Assembly: GCA_005883255.1 (NCBI GenBank)
Contig: VAXS01000186.1
Location: 1 to 12,178, forward strand
Length of the DNA stretch: 12,178 bases
Reading direction: 5' to 3'
From: Actinomycetota bacterium
Lineage (GTDB): Bacteria; Actinomycetota; Thermoleophilia; Solirubrobacterales; Solirubrobacteraceae
Shown here: piece by piece, positions 1 through 5,980 of the stretch
Layout: each line of letters begins with the position of its first letter
How positions within the stretch are numbered: the stretch's first letter is position 1
The notes under the pieces: generated by a model
The model's database searches: none
The model's input: the letters and a program-made list of their open reading frames with translations, nothing else
What the model was told of the DNA's origin: nothing
Made by a program: the position numbers and the translations under genes

Positions 1-569
1 TGCGCCGGGAGTCGGCGGCCACGGTGGCGGCCAGCGGCTGCGCGGGGATCGCGATCGGGGGCTCGCTGGGGCGGGACAAGACGCAGATGCACGAGGTGGT
101 GGACTGGGCCACGGCCGAGCTGCCCGAGGAGCGCCCGCGGCACCTGCTGGGCATCGGCGACGTCGACGACCTGGTCCGCGGCGTGGAGCTGGGCATCGAC
201 ACGTTCGACTGCGCGATGCCCACCCGGCTGGCCCGGCACGGCCTGGCGCTGGTGCCCGACCCGGCCGGGCGCTGGCGGGTGGACCTGCTCAAGGGGCGCT
301 GGCGCCAGGCGCGCGAGCCCGTGCTGCAGGGCTGTCGCTGCCCTGCCTGCGCCGGCGGCTTCAGCCGGGCCTACCTGCGCCACCTGGTCCGCCAGCGCGA
401 GCTGACCGGGATGCGCCTGCTCACCCTGCACAACCTGACGTTCGTGGCCGACCTCATGGACGACCTGCGCGCCGGGCTGCACGCCGGCGAGCTGGCGACG
501 GTGACGGCGGGGATTCGGGGCGGCGAGGCGCCGGGCCGCTACCGCGCCGCCCAGCCCACTCGCAACTAG
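1..569 (+). CDS. tgt: Queuine/preQ1 tRNA-guanine transglycosylase, 3' part
   Basis: Partial gene, running in from the left edge; the reading frame begins at base 3. The enzyme swaps the anticodon wobble guanine of GUN-decoding tRNAs for preQ1 in the bacterial queuosine pathway, in the cytoplasm. Visible in the sequence: an RRESA segment at the left edge typical of the family; FDCAMPTR around base 208, equivalent to FDCVLPTR, which carries the nucleophilic Asp; and the zinc site CxCxxC (GCRCPAC, around base 331) followed by the fourth ligand His in LLTLHNL. SRAYLRHL between them is also family-typical. The stretch after PTRLARHG is more divergent than usual. The gene ends in CTAG, which also holds the stop of the converging SDR gene. 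Family assignment is firm. The substrate (preQ1 rather than queuine) is inferred from bacterial members. Confidence 0.93.
   Translation, partial: RRESAATVAASGCAGIAIGGSLGRDKTQMHEVVDWATAELPEERPRHLLGIGDVDDLVRGVELGIDTFDCAMPTRLARHGLALVPDPAGRWRVDLLKGRWRQAREPVLQGCRCPACAGGFSRAYLRHLVRQRELTGMRLLTLHNLTFVADLMDDLRAGLHAGELATVTAGIRGGEAPGRYRAAQPTRN
566..569. other. Shared palindromic stop CTAG of two converging genes
   Basis: The palindrome CTAG gives TAG at 567-569 to tgt on the plus strand and TAG at 568-566 to the SDR gene on the minus strand. There is therefore no intergenic DNA and no room for a separate terminator between the two converging units. Confidence 0.9.
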
Positions 570-1450
570 CCCGCCGCCCGGCCGTCCCCGGAGCCCAGCG
601 GGCTCGTCTCGGGGTCGCGCTCGGGCCGCTCGCGAGCGGCGCTGAGCAGATCGCCGGCCTGCCGGCGGGTGACGGCGTCCACCGCCGGTCGCAGTAGCTC
701 GTTGGCCAGGATCAGCGGATAGACGTAGCGCGGCACGACGACCCGCTGGGAGCGTCGCTCGATCCCCCGGACCACGCCCCGCGCCGCCTTGGCCACCGGG
801 AGCGTCCTGGTCATGGGACGGGGAGGCGGACGGCCGGCCTGGGCCTCCGCCACCTCGCGCCCCTCGCGGACCATGTCGGTCTCGATGAACGAGAAGTAGG
901 CGACGCCCACGTCGACGCCCTGCTCCTCGACCTCCAGCCGCAGGCAGTTCGCGAACGCCTCCACGCCGGCCTTGGCGGCCGCGTACGGGGCGAATAGCGG
1001 CCCGTGCGCGGCCGCCGCCAGCGACGCCACGCACAGCAGGTACCCGCGCGACTCCACCAGCTGCGGGAGGACCGCGCGGACCGTCCGCCAGGTTCCGAGC
1101 AGGTTGACCTCGATCACCCGCTCGAAGGCCGGCGGGTCGACGGTGGCCACGGTGGCCATGGGATTGCGGATCCCGGCGTTGGCGATGACCACGTCGATCC
1201 CGCCGAAGCGCTCGACCGTCCCCGCCACCGCGCGCTCCAGCGCGTCGACGTCGCGGACGTCGGCCTCGAACCAGGCGGCGTCGCCGCCCAGCTCCACGGC
1301 CAGCGCCTCCAGTCGGTCCGGCTCCAGCCCCACGAGCGACACGCGCGCGCCCCGGGCGGCGAGCTCGCGGGCCGTGCCCGCGCCGATCCCTCGGGCGGCT
1401 CCGGTCACCAGCACCGTCAGTCCCCGCACGTCCCAGCGGTCAGCCGCCAC
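566..1450 (-). CDS. SDR-family NAD(P)-dependent oxidoreductase
   Basis: Classical short-chain dehydrogenase/reductase of 294 residues, a soluble Rossmann enzyme oxidising or reducing an alcohol/carbonyl substrate that the sequence does not reveal. The cofactor loop TGAARGIG lies at residues 16-23, NAG at 91-93, and the catalytic residues are N116, S143, Y156 and K160 (YAAAK). The C-terminal extension after about residue 240 is rich in Arg, Glu and Pro. The start is GTG at 1450, chosen because a strong AGGAGG (1460-1455) lies four bases upstream. That Shine-Dalgarno begins in the last base of the kinase stop codon. It is the last gene of the phosphoesterase-lipoprotein-kinase-SDR run. Membership of the fold is certain; a link to the kinase is positional only. 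Confidence 0.92.
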   Translation of the reverse strand: MAADRWDVRGLTVLVTGAARGIGAGTARELAARGARVSLVGLEPDRLEALAVELGGDAAWFEADVRDVDALERAVAGTVERFGGIDVVIANAGIRNPMATVATVDPPAFERVIEVNLLGTWRTVRAVLPQLVESRGYLLCVASLAAAAHGPLFAPYAAAKAGVEAFANCLRLEVEEQGVDVGVAYFSFIETDMVREGREVAEAQAGRPPPRPMTRTLPVAKAARGVVRGIERRSQRVVVPRYVYPLILANELLRPAVDAVTRRQAGDLLSAARERPERDPETSPLGSGDGRAAG

Positions 1451-1454
1451 GCGC

Positions 1455-1460
1455 CCTCCT
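1455..1460 (-). promoter_or_regulatory. Strong Shine-Dalgarno (AGGAGG) of the SDR gene
   Basis: Reading the minus strand, the kinase ends in TGA, whose A starts AGGAGG; four bases (GCGC) later comes the GTG at 1450. This decides the start of the SDR gene. It is one of the few clear ribosome binding sites in the window, and it sits at an internal gene of a run, not at a first gene. Confidence 0.75.
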
Positions 1461-2668
1461 CACTTGGTGTTGTCCGAGATGAACTTCTTGACCTCGTCGA
1501 TCGCCTGGTGGGCGTCGCGGGCGGTCACCCGCCGCAGCTGCGGCCCGCCGCTCAGCTGGTCGGCGGCCACGATCGCGCCGGCGGCGGCTGCGGCCGCCAC
1601 CAGCAGCAGCACGAGCAGTCCGCGCCAGCGCCGCCGCCCTCGCTGGCGCCGCCGGCGGGCCGGGGGCGCGGCTTCGCGGCGGCGGCGGGGCGGAGCGGGC
1701 GCGGGGGTGGGCGCGGGCCCGCGCACTCGCGTGGCCTGCTCGCGCGGGAGCACGCTGGTGGCCTCGGTGGCCGCGGCGTCCTCCGCCGGCAGGATCCCGG
1801 TCGCCGCCGTCGCCCCGTCGGCGAACTCCGGCGCGGGCGGCTCGATGCCGCGCGCGCCGCCGCGCAGCGCCTCGCCCATCGCCAGCGCGCTCTCGTAGCG
1901 CACGGCGGGGTCGAGCGCCAGGCCGCGGGCCACCGCCCGGGCCAGCGCCGGCGGCACCTCGGGGTTGACGACGTCCAGCGGGGGCGGCGCCTCCCGCTGC
2001 TGCTTGAGCGTCAGCTCCGACAGCGACGTCGCCTCGTAGGGCAGCCGCCCGGCCATGAGCTGGTAGGTGACCACCGCCAGGGCGTAGAGGTCGGCCGCCG
2101 GGCCCGCCTCCTCGCCCCGGGCCTGCTCGGGCGCCAGGTAGGCCGCCGTCCCCAGCACCGACCCCACCTGGGTGATGCTCGACTGGTCGGTGGCCCGGGC
2201 GATGCCGAAGTCGGCCAGCTTGACCCCGCCGTCGCGGCTGACCAGCAGGTTCCCGGGCTTGACGTCGCGGTGGACGACCCCGTTGCGGTGGGCGTGGTCG
2301 AGCCCGCGACAGGCCTGCGAGATGATGTCCAGCGTCTCGTCCACCGGCATCACCCGGCGGTCGCGCAGGAGCTGGGCGCAGGACGGGCCGTCCACCAGCT
2401 CCATGACGATGAAGTGCTGCCCGCTGGGCTCGTCCAGCCCGAAGTCGAACACCTGCACGATGTTGGGGTGGACCAGGCGGGCGGCGGCCAGGGCCTCGCG
2501 CCGGAAGCGGGACACGAACGTCTCGTCCTCGGCCAGGTGCTCGGCCAGGAGCTTGATGGCCACCTCGCGCTCCAGCCGGTCGTCGAACGCCCGGTGGACC
2601 GTGGACATCCCGCCGATGCCCAGCCGGTCGCCCAGGCGGTAGCGACCGTGGATGACCTGGTCGGCCAT
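1460..2668 (-). CDS. Membrane-anchored PknB-type Ser/Thr protein kinase without PASTA repeats
   Basis: Protein of 402 residues. The kinase domain spans about 10-270: glycine loop GIGGMSTV (17-24), ATP-binding K39 in VAIK, catalytic loop HRDVKPGN with D135, DFG at 153-155, then an activation segment with several Ser/Thr and YLAPEQA. A linker rich in Pro, Ala and Arg follows, then one membrane helix (about 350-368) and only about 34 residues outside the membrane, ending in KKFISDNTK. This is the Hanks-type bacterial kinase architecture with the kinase inside the cell, but with no PASTA or other sensor domain. An upstream in-frame stretch exists, but it lies over the lipoprotein gene and is low in complexity. 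The start is ATG at 2668, whose A is the last base of the lipoprotein TGA (TGATG), implying translational coupling. Targets are unknown. Confidence 0.93.
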   Translation of the reverse strand: MADQVIHGRYRLGDRLGIGGMSTVHRAFDDRLEREVAIKLLAEHLAEDETFVSRFRREALAAARLVHPNIVQVFDFGLDEPSGQHFIVMELVDGPSCAQLLRDRRVMPVDETLDIISQACRGLDHAHRNGVVHRDVKPGNLLVSRDGGVKLADFGIARATDQSSITQVGSVLGTAAYLAPEQARGEEAGPAADLYALAVVTYQLMAGRLPYEATSLSELTLKQQREAPPPLDVVNPEVPPALARAVARGLALDPAVRYESALAMGEALRGGARGIEPPAPEFADGATAATGILPAEDAAATEATSVLPREQATRVRGPAPTPAPAPPRRRREAAPPARRRRQRGRRRWRGLLVLLLVAAAAAAGAIVAADQLSGGPQLRRVTARDAHQAIDEVKKFISDNTK

Positions 2669-3204
2669 CACGGCGTGGAGCCCCCCGAGCCGCCGCCGCT
2701 GCCGCCCCCCGCGGGGGTCCCGCCGCTGGAGCCCGACGTGGACGGCGGGGGCGTGGTGTGGCCGGTGGTGGTGGGCGGAGGTGGGGAGGGGGCGGTGGTG
2801 GTCGTGGTGGGCTGGGTCTGCGTGGTGGTCGTCTGCGTGGCGGTGCTCTGGGTTTGAGTCGGGGTGGTGGGCGTGGTCTGGGTGGAGGTGGTCTTGCCGC
2901 AATTGGTCCGGACCCGGTCCAGCGCGGTCTGCAAGTTGTCGGCCAGCGTAGTGCGCAGCTGGGCGTCCACCGTACGGGGAAGCTCGGCGGCCGTGGCCTG
3001 GGCGTTCACCACCGACGCCTGCGCCTGCCGGCACTGCTGGGCGTCGACCAGCGAGGAGGCCTGGTCGAGGTTCGAGCTCATGGCGTCGGCCGCGCTCTGG
3101 GGGATGAGCCCGTTGCGGTCGCCACAGGCCACCAGGAACGCGCTGCCGAAGCCGAGCGCCGCGGCGAGCAGGAGGATCGAGAGCCAGCGCATCGGCCGAC
3201 GCAT
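2668..3204 (-). CDS. Predicted lipoprotein with Thr/Gln-rich and Gly/Ser-rich tail
   Basis: A 178-residue protein of no family I recognise. MRRPMRW, then a hydrophobic stretch and the lipobox LVAC with the lipidated Cys at 27, give a lipoprotein signal peptide. Residues about 33-103 look helical and hold two further cysteines (C58, C102) that could form a disulfide outside the cell. From about residue 104 the chain becomes low complexity: a Thr/Gln/Pro-rich part and then a Gly/Ser/Pro-rich end, as in wall-spanning or O-glycosylated surface stalks. The start is ATG at 3204 (M5 is an alternative), one base after the phosphoesterase stop. A longer in-frame opening upstream overlaps the phosphoesterase and is rejected. 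The stop overlaps the kinase start, so the two are probably made together; this protein could be a surface partner or sensor for the sensor-less kinase (inference). Confidence 0.82.
   Translation of the reverse strand: MRRPMRWLSILLLAAALGFGSAFLVACGDRNGLIPQSAADAMSSNLDQASSLVDAQQCRQAQASVVNAQATAAELPRTVDAQLRTTLADNLQTALDRVRTNCGKTTSTQTTPTTPTQTQSTATQTTTTQTQPTTTTTAPSPPPPTTTGHTTPPPSTSGSSGGTPAGGGSGGGSGGSTP
2690..2880. repeat. Low-complexity, strongly strand-skewed G-rich tract
   Basis: DNA behind the lipoprotein tail: on the plus strand it is made of closely spaced runs of two to six G separated by T, C or A (GGTGGTG and GGGGAGGGGG types). The coding minus strand is correspondingly C-rich (ACC, CCC and ACG codons). 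It is the only long simple-sequence stretch in the window. Its length may vary between strains, and the template strand has G-quadruplex potential. Boundaries are approximate. Confidence 0.6.
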
Positions 3205-3205
3205 G

Positions 3206-3937
3206 CTACTGGCCGTATTCCAGCCGCTCGGCGAGGGACTCGGGCAGCCGCGCGGCCCGGATGGCGGAGGCGGCGCCGGCGATGTCGTAGGGCGTGCGCC
3301 GGTAGGTCGCCGTCCAGGCGCCGGTGTCCAGCACCAGCCAGGCCGCGCGGGCGTCGCCGTCGCGCGGCTGGCCCACGCTGCCGGGGTTGACCAGCCACTG
3401 GCCATCCTCCAGCCGCAGCTCGGAGTCGGCCGAGCGCACCTCGCCGGTCGCGCTCTCGCCCTCCTGGCGGCGGAACGACAGGGCCACGTGCGAGTGACCG
3501 ATCAGGCACACCCGGTGGTGCTGGACGTCCAGGCACAGGTCGGCCAGCAACGTGGAGAGGACGTACTCCCACACCGGGTCGCGGGGGCTGGCGTGATACA
3601 GCCCGACCTCGCGATCCAGCAGCTGGGGCTCGAGCCCGCGCAGCCACTCCAGGTGGTCGGGGTCGATGACCTCCCGGGTCCACTCCGCGGCCACCGCGGC
3701 GCCGCGGGAGAACTCGTCGATCGGGATGTCGCCCCGTACGGCCAGGTCGTGGTTGCCCACCAGGCACAGGTCGCAGCTGCCGCGGGCCAGCTCGCAGCAG
3801 GCGTCGGGGTCGGCTCCGTAGCCCACCACGTCGCCCAGGCACCACACCTCGTCGACGCGCTCGGCGTCGACCTCCTCCAGCACGGCCTGGAACGCCTGGC
3901 GGTTGCCATGGATGTCGGACAGGACGGCGATGCGCAT
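3206..3937 (-). CDS. Calcineurin-like metallophosphoesterase
   Basis: A 243-residue enzyme of the YfcE/MJ0936-like phosphodiesterase group, cytoplasmic, with a two-metal centre. Metal ligands are visible in order: D8 and H10 (SDIHGN), D36 (LGDVVGYG), N62 and H63 (GNHD), H115 (YHASP), and H148 and H150 (GHSH). The end (VNPGSVGQPRDGD) is typical of this subgroup. The start is ATG at 3937, immediately before RIAVLSDIHG; longer openings run into the divergent peptidase gene. It is the first gene of the minus-strand run, and the next start follows its TAG after one base. Five cysteines (33, 47, 48, 55, 58) lie near the metal site. The substrate cannot be told from the sequence; cyclic nucleotides or phosphoprotein are possible. 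Confidence 0.92.
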   Translation of the reverse strand: MRIAVLSDIHGNRQAFQAVLEEVDAERVDEVWCLGDVVGYGADPDACCELARGSCDLCLVGNHDLAVRGDIPIDEFSRGAAVAAEWTREVIDPDHLEWLRGLEPQLLDREVGLYHASPRDPVWEYVLSTLLADLCLDVQHHRVCLIGHSHVALSFRRQEGESATGEVRSADSELRLEDGQWLVNPGSVGQPRDGDARAAWLVLDTGAWTATYRRTPYDIAGAASAIRAARLPESLAERLEYGQ

Positions 3938-3940
3938 GGC

Positions 3941-3946
3941 TAATGT
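3941..3946 (+). promoter_or_regulatory. Putative -10 element (TAATGT) of a leaderless peptidase mRNA
   Basis: TAATGT fits the TANNNT pattern of high-GC actinobacterial -10 elements and ends exactly seven bases before the GTG at 3954, so transcription would begin at or next to the start codon. A weak -35-like CGGACA lies at 3916-3921 (19-base spacer), inside the phosphoesterase gene. No Shine-Dalgarno is seen before the GTG. This is a sequence-based prediction only. Confidence 0.5.
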
Positions 3947-3953
3947 CCCGGGC

Positions 3954-5207
3954 GTGCACCGCGGCCGCCTGCGACTCCCGATCGCGCTGGCGACCGCCGT
4001 CGTGGTGGCCGAGGCGGCGGTCGTCCTGCTCCGGCCGCGCCGCGGGGTCATAGACCCGGCGCCCGTGAGCGCCCGATCGTACTTCAGCGAGCGCTATCTG
4101 GACCGGGCGCACGACTTCCGCCGCCCCCAGCTGGCGCTGTTCGGCGGGCAGGCGCTGGTGGAGGCGGCGATCCTGGGGCTGCTGGCCCGCCGCCCCCCCG
4201 CGCGCCTGCGCGGCCAGCTCCGCCACCCGCTGCTGGTCGCGGCGGCGGGGGGCGCGGCGTTGTCGGTCACGCTCACCGTCGCCACCCTGCCGCTGGCGGC
4301 GGTGGGGCGCCAGCGGGCCAAGGACGTGGGCCTGGTCACGCAGTCCTGGGGCGGATGGGCCGGGGACGTGGGCAAGTCGACGGCCATCGGCGCGGGCTTC
4401 ACCGCCGCCGGCGCCGCTCTGCTGCTGGGCGGGATGCGCCCGCTGCCCCGCACCTGGTGGCTCCCCGGGGCGGGTGTGGTGGTGGGCGTCGGGGCCCTGT
4501 TCCTGTTCGCCGGGCCGGTATTGCTGGACCCGCTGTTCAACGAGTTCAAGGCCCTCCCGCCGGGCCGCACCCGCAGCGACGTGCTGGCGCTGGCCCGCCG
4601 GGCCGGCGTCAAGGTGGGCCAGGTCTACGAGGTCGACGCCAGCCGCCGGACCACCGGCGCCAACGCGTATGTGACCGGCCTGGGCCGTACCAAGCGAGTC
4701 GTGCTCTACGACACCCTGCTGCGGCGCTTCTCGCCCGCCGAGACCGGCCTGGTGGTGGCCCACGAGCTAGGGCATGTCCACTACCGGGACGTCCCCCGCG
4801 GGCTCCTCTACCTGGCGCTGGTCGCGCCCGCCGCCATGTTCGCCGCCGCCCGGCTGGGGGAGGCCCTCACGCCGCGCGAGGTCCGGCCGGGCACGCCGGC
4901 CGCGCTGCCGGCGGCGGCGCTGGCGCTGGGGATCGTCGCCGCGCTGGTGGGAACGGTCTCCAACCAGCTCTCGCGGCGCGTGGAGGCGCGCGCCGACACC
5001 TTTTCGCTCGAGCTCACCCATCAGCCGGCGGCGTTCATCGCCTCCGAGCGGCGCCTGGTGGAGCAGAACGTGGCCGACCCGGATCCCCCCGGCTGGGTCA
5101 CCTGGCTGCTGGCCACGCACCCGCCCGCATTGCAGCGGATCGGCGCCGGCGTGGCCTTCGAGCGCGACAGGGGTACGTCCGCGGGGCATCCGGCCCCGCG
5201 ACGGTGA
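3954..5207 (+). CDS. M48 family (Ste24/CAAX-type) integral membrane metalloprotease
   Basis: A 417-residue zinc protease embedded in the membrane. The N-terminal part matches the M48 N-terminal domain (ARSYFSERYLDRAHDFRRP), followed by several hydrophobic helices. The catalytic site HELGH is at 270-274, and the downstream zinc ligand Glu lies in EARAD (E344-D348), spacing as in Ste24-like enzymes. In bacteria such proteins act in membrane protein turnover; cleavage of prenylated CAAX proteins is the eukaryotic role and is not implied here. I chose GTG at 3954 because of the -10-like box seven bases before it. An ATG at 3936 (six residues longer) is the alternative and would share its CATG with the divergent phosphoesterase start. 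Monocistronic, and converging on the DUF3467 gene with 23 bases between stops. Confidence 0.9.
   Translation: MHRGRLRLPIALATAVVVAEAAVVLLRPRRGVIDPAPVSARSYFSERYLDRAHDFRRPQLALFGGQALVEAAILGLLARRPPARLRGQLRHPLLVAAAGGAALSVTLTVATLPLAAVGRQRAKDVGLVTQSWGGWAGDVGKSTAIGAGFTAAGAALLLGGMRPLPRTWWLPGAGVVVGVGALFLFAGPVLLDPLFNEFKALPPGRTRSDVLALARRAGVKVGQVYEVDASRRTTGANAYVTGLGRTKRVVLYDTLLRRFSPAETGLVVAHELGHVHYRDVPRGLLYLALVAPAAMFAAARLGEALTPREVRPGTPAALPAAALALGIVAALVGTVSNQLSRRVEARADTFSLELTHQPAAFIASERRLVEQNVADPDPPGWVTWLLATHPPALQRIGAGVAFERDRGTSAGHPAPRR
5181..5199 (+). terminator. Possible hairpin at the end of the peptidase gene
   Basis: A perfect 7-base GC stem (GCGGGGC / GCCCCGC) with a 5-base loop lies inside the last codons of the peptidase gene. 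No T-run follows, so it would be a non-canonical terminator. In DNA this GC-rich such a stem can also arise by chance. Confidence 0.3.
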
Positions 5208-5230
5208 TCGAGGGCTTCCTCCGGCCGCCC

Positions 5231-5554
5231 TTAACCGTCCTCGCGCTCGTCGCTCTCGCTGCGCCCCTCGAACTCCGGCAGGTTCTTGATCCCCTGCCGG
5301 GTGCGCCACTTGGAGTAGTTGTCCTCCATGGCGTCGATGAGCTCCCGCATGAAGCGGTCGGACAGGTTCACCCGCGCCACCACCACGCCGGGGATCTCCT
5401 CGTCCTCGACCTCGTGGTCCACTCGCGCGAACGTGATCGTGAACTCGTAGTCGGAGTGCGAGACGTTCGCGAAGTTCGCGTACACCCCCGCCATGATCTC
5501 CGGCGAGAAGTGGATGTTGATGTGCCGCTCGGCGCCCTCGTCCTCGGGGACCAT
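5231..5554 (-). CDS. DUF3467 family small protein
   Basis: A 107-residue soluble, acidic protein. Residues about 12-85 match my recollection of the DUF3467 pattern: INIHFSPEIM..VYANFANVSHSDYEF, a short beta segment VVVARVNLS, then a helix RFMRELIDAMEDNYSKW. The C-terminus is charged and disordered-looking (EFEGRSESDEREDG). The family has no agreed function; it is a small conserved bacterial protein. The start is ATG at 5554: upstream frame continues across rlmH on the other strand but is a shadow of that gene. It is a single-gene unit, divergent from rlmH with only 18 bases between the two start codons. Confidence 0.85.
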   Translation of the reverse strand: MVPEDEGAERHINIHFSPEIMAGVYANFANVSHSDYEFTITFARVDHEVEDEEIPGVVVARVNLSDRFMRELIDAMEDNYSKWRTRQGIKNLPEFEGRSESDEREDG

Positions 5555-5559
5555 CGGTC

Positions 5560-5565
5560 TAGTAT
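5560..5565 (+). promoter_or_regulatory. Putative -10 element (TAGTAT) of the rlmH operon
   Basis: TAGTAT is close to the TATAAT consensus, fits TANNNT, and stands exactly seven bases before the GTG of rlmH. No Shine-Dalgarno lies between, suggesting a leaderless mRNA. No good -35 is visible at 16-19 bases upstream, where the DUF3467 gene is coding. Confidence 0.55.
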
Positions 5566-5566
5566 C
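5561..5566 (-). promoter_or_regulatory. Putative -10 element (GATACT) of the DUF3467 gene
   Basis: Read on the minus strand, GATACT (four of six TATAAT positions) lies six bases before the ATG at 5554. It overlaps the rlmH -10 element on the other strand by five bases, so the short gap may work as one bidirectional promoter. Confidence 0.45.
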
Positions 5567-5572
5567 GCAGCC

Positions 5573-5980
5573 GTGCGGATCATCGTTCTGGCCGTCGGCC
5601 GGCTGCGGCCGCCCTTCGCCGACGACGTCCAGCACTACCAGCGCCTGCTGGCGCGCCACGCCCGCCTGGACCTGATCGAGCTGCGCGAGGACGAGCAGGT
5701 GGCGCGCCGGCTGCCCGAGCGGGCGTTCGTCTCCCTGCTGGACCGGGGCGGCGAGCGGGTCGACTCCGAGTCGTTCGCCCGCTTCCTGGAGGACCGGCGC
5801 CAGGAGGGCCGCGACCTGTGCTTCGTGATCGGCGGCCCGAAGGGGCTCGCCCTGGACACGGTGGAGCACCGGCTGTCGTTCGGCGACATCACGCTTCCCT
5901 ACCAGCTGGCCCGCGTGGTCCTGCTCGAGCAGCTCTACCGGGGGCACAAGATCCTGGCCGGCGAGCCCTACCACTACTGA
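5573..5980 (+). CDS. rlmH: 23S rRNA pseudouridine-1915 N3-methyltransferase
   Basis: A 135-residue SPOUT-fold methyltransferase that uses S-adenosylmethionine to methylate the pseudouridine at 23S rRNA position 1915, in helix 69 of assembled 70S ribosomes. The N-terminus RIIVLAVGRL is typical. The SAM-binding knot is represented by VIGGPKGL, and the C-terminus LPYQLARVVLLEQLYR...GEPYHY carries the signature of the family. It is about 20 residues shorter than the E. coli protein, mostly by a shorter middle region, with all key C-terminal motifs present. The start is GTG at 5573, set by the RIIVLAVG N-terminus and the upstream -10. It is the first gene of a four-gene run; its TGA overlaps the next ATG (TGATG). 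Confidence 0.95.
   Translation: MRIIVLAVGRLRPPFADDVQHYQRLLARHARLDLIELREDEQVARRLPERAFVSLLDRGGERVDSESFARFLEDRRQEGRDLCFVIGGPKGLALDTVEHRLSFGDITLPYQLARVVLLEQLYRGHKILAGEPYHY

Noticed and set aside
1004..2857. 617-residue open frame on the plus strand opposite the kinase and SDR genes
   Set aside because: Composition is His/Arg/Gly/Val-rich with repeats that mirror the kinase codons; both antisense genes have full catalytic motifs.
2669..3034. N-terminal extension of the kinase up to a start at 3034
   Set aside because: The extra 122 residues are His/Pro/Arg-rich, lie over the lipoprotein gene in another frame, and precede the natural MADQVIHGRYRLG start that forms TGATG with the lipoprotein stop.
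3078..4763. 561-residue open frame on the minus strand across the phosphoesterase, the peptidase and beyond
   Set aside because: Its translation is Arg/Gly/Pro/Gln-rich low complexity with no family motif, and it is out of frame with two well-supported genes (phosphoesterase with all metal ligands, peptidase with HELGH).
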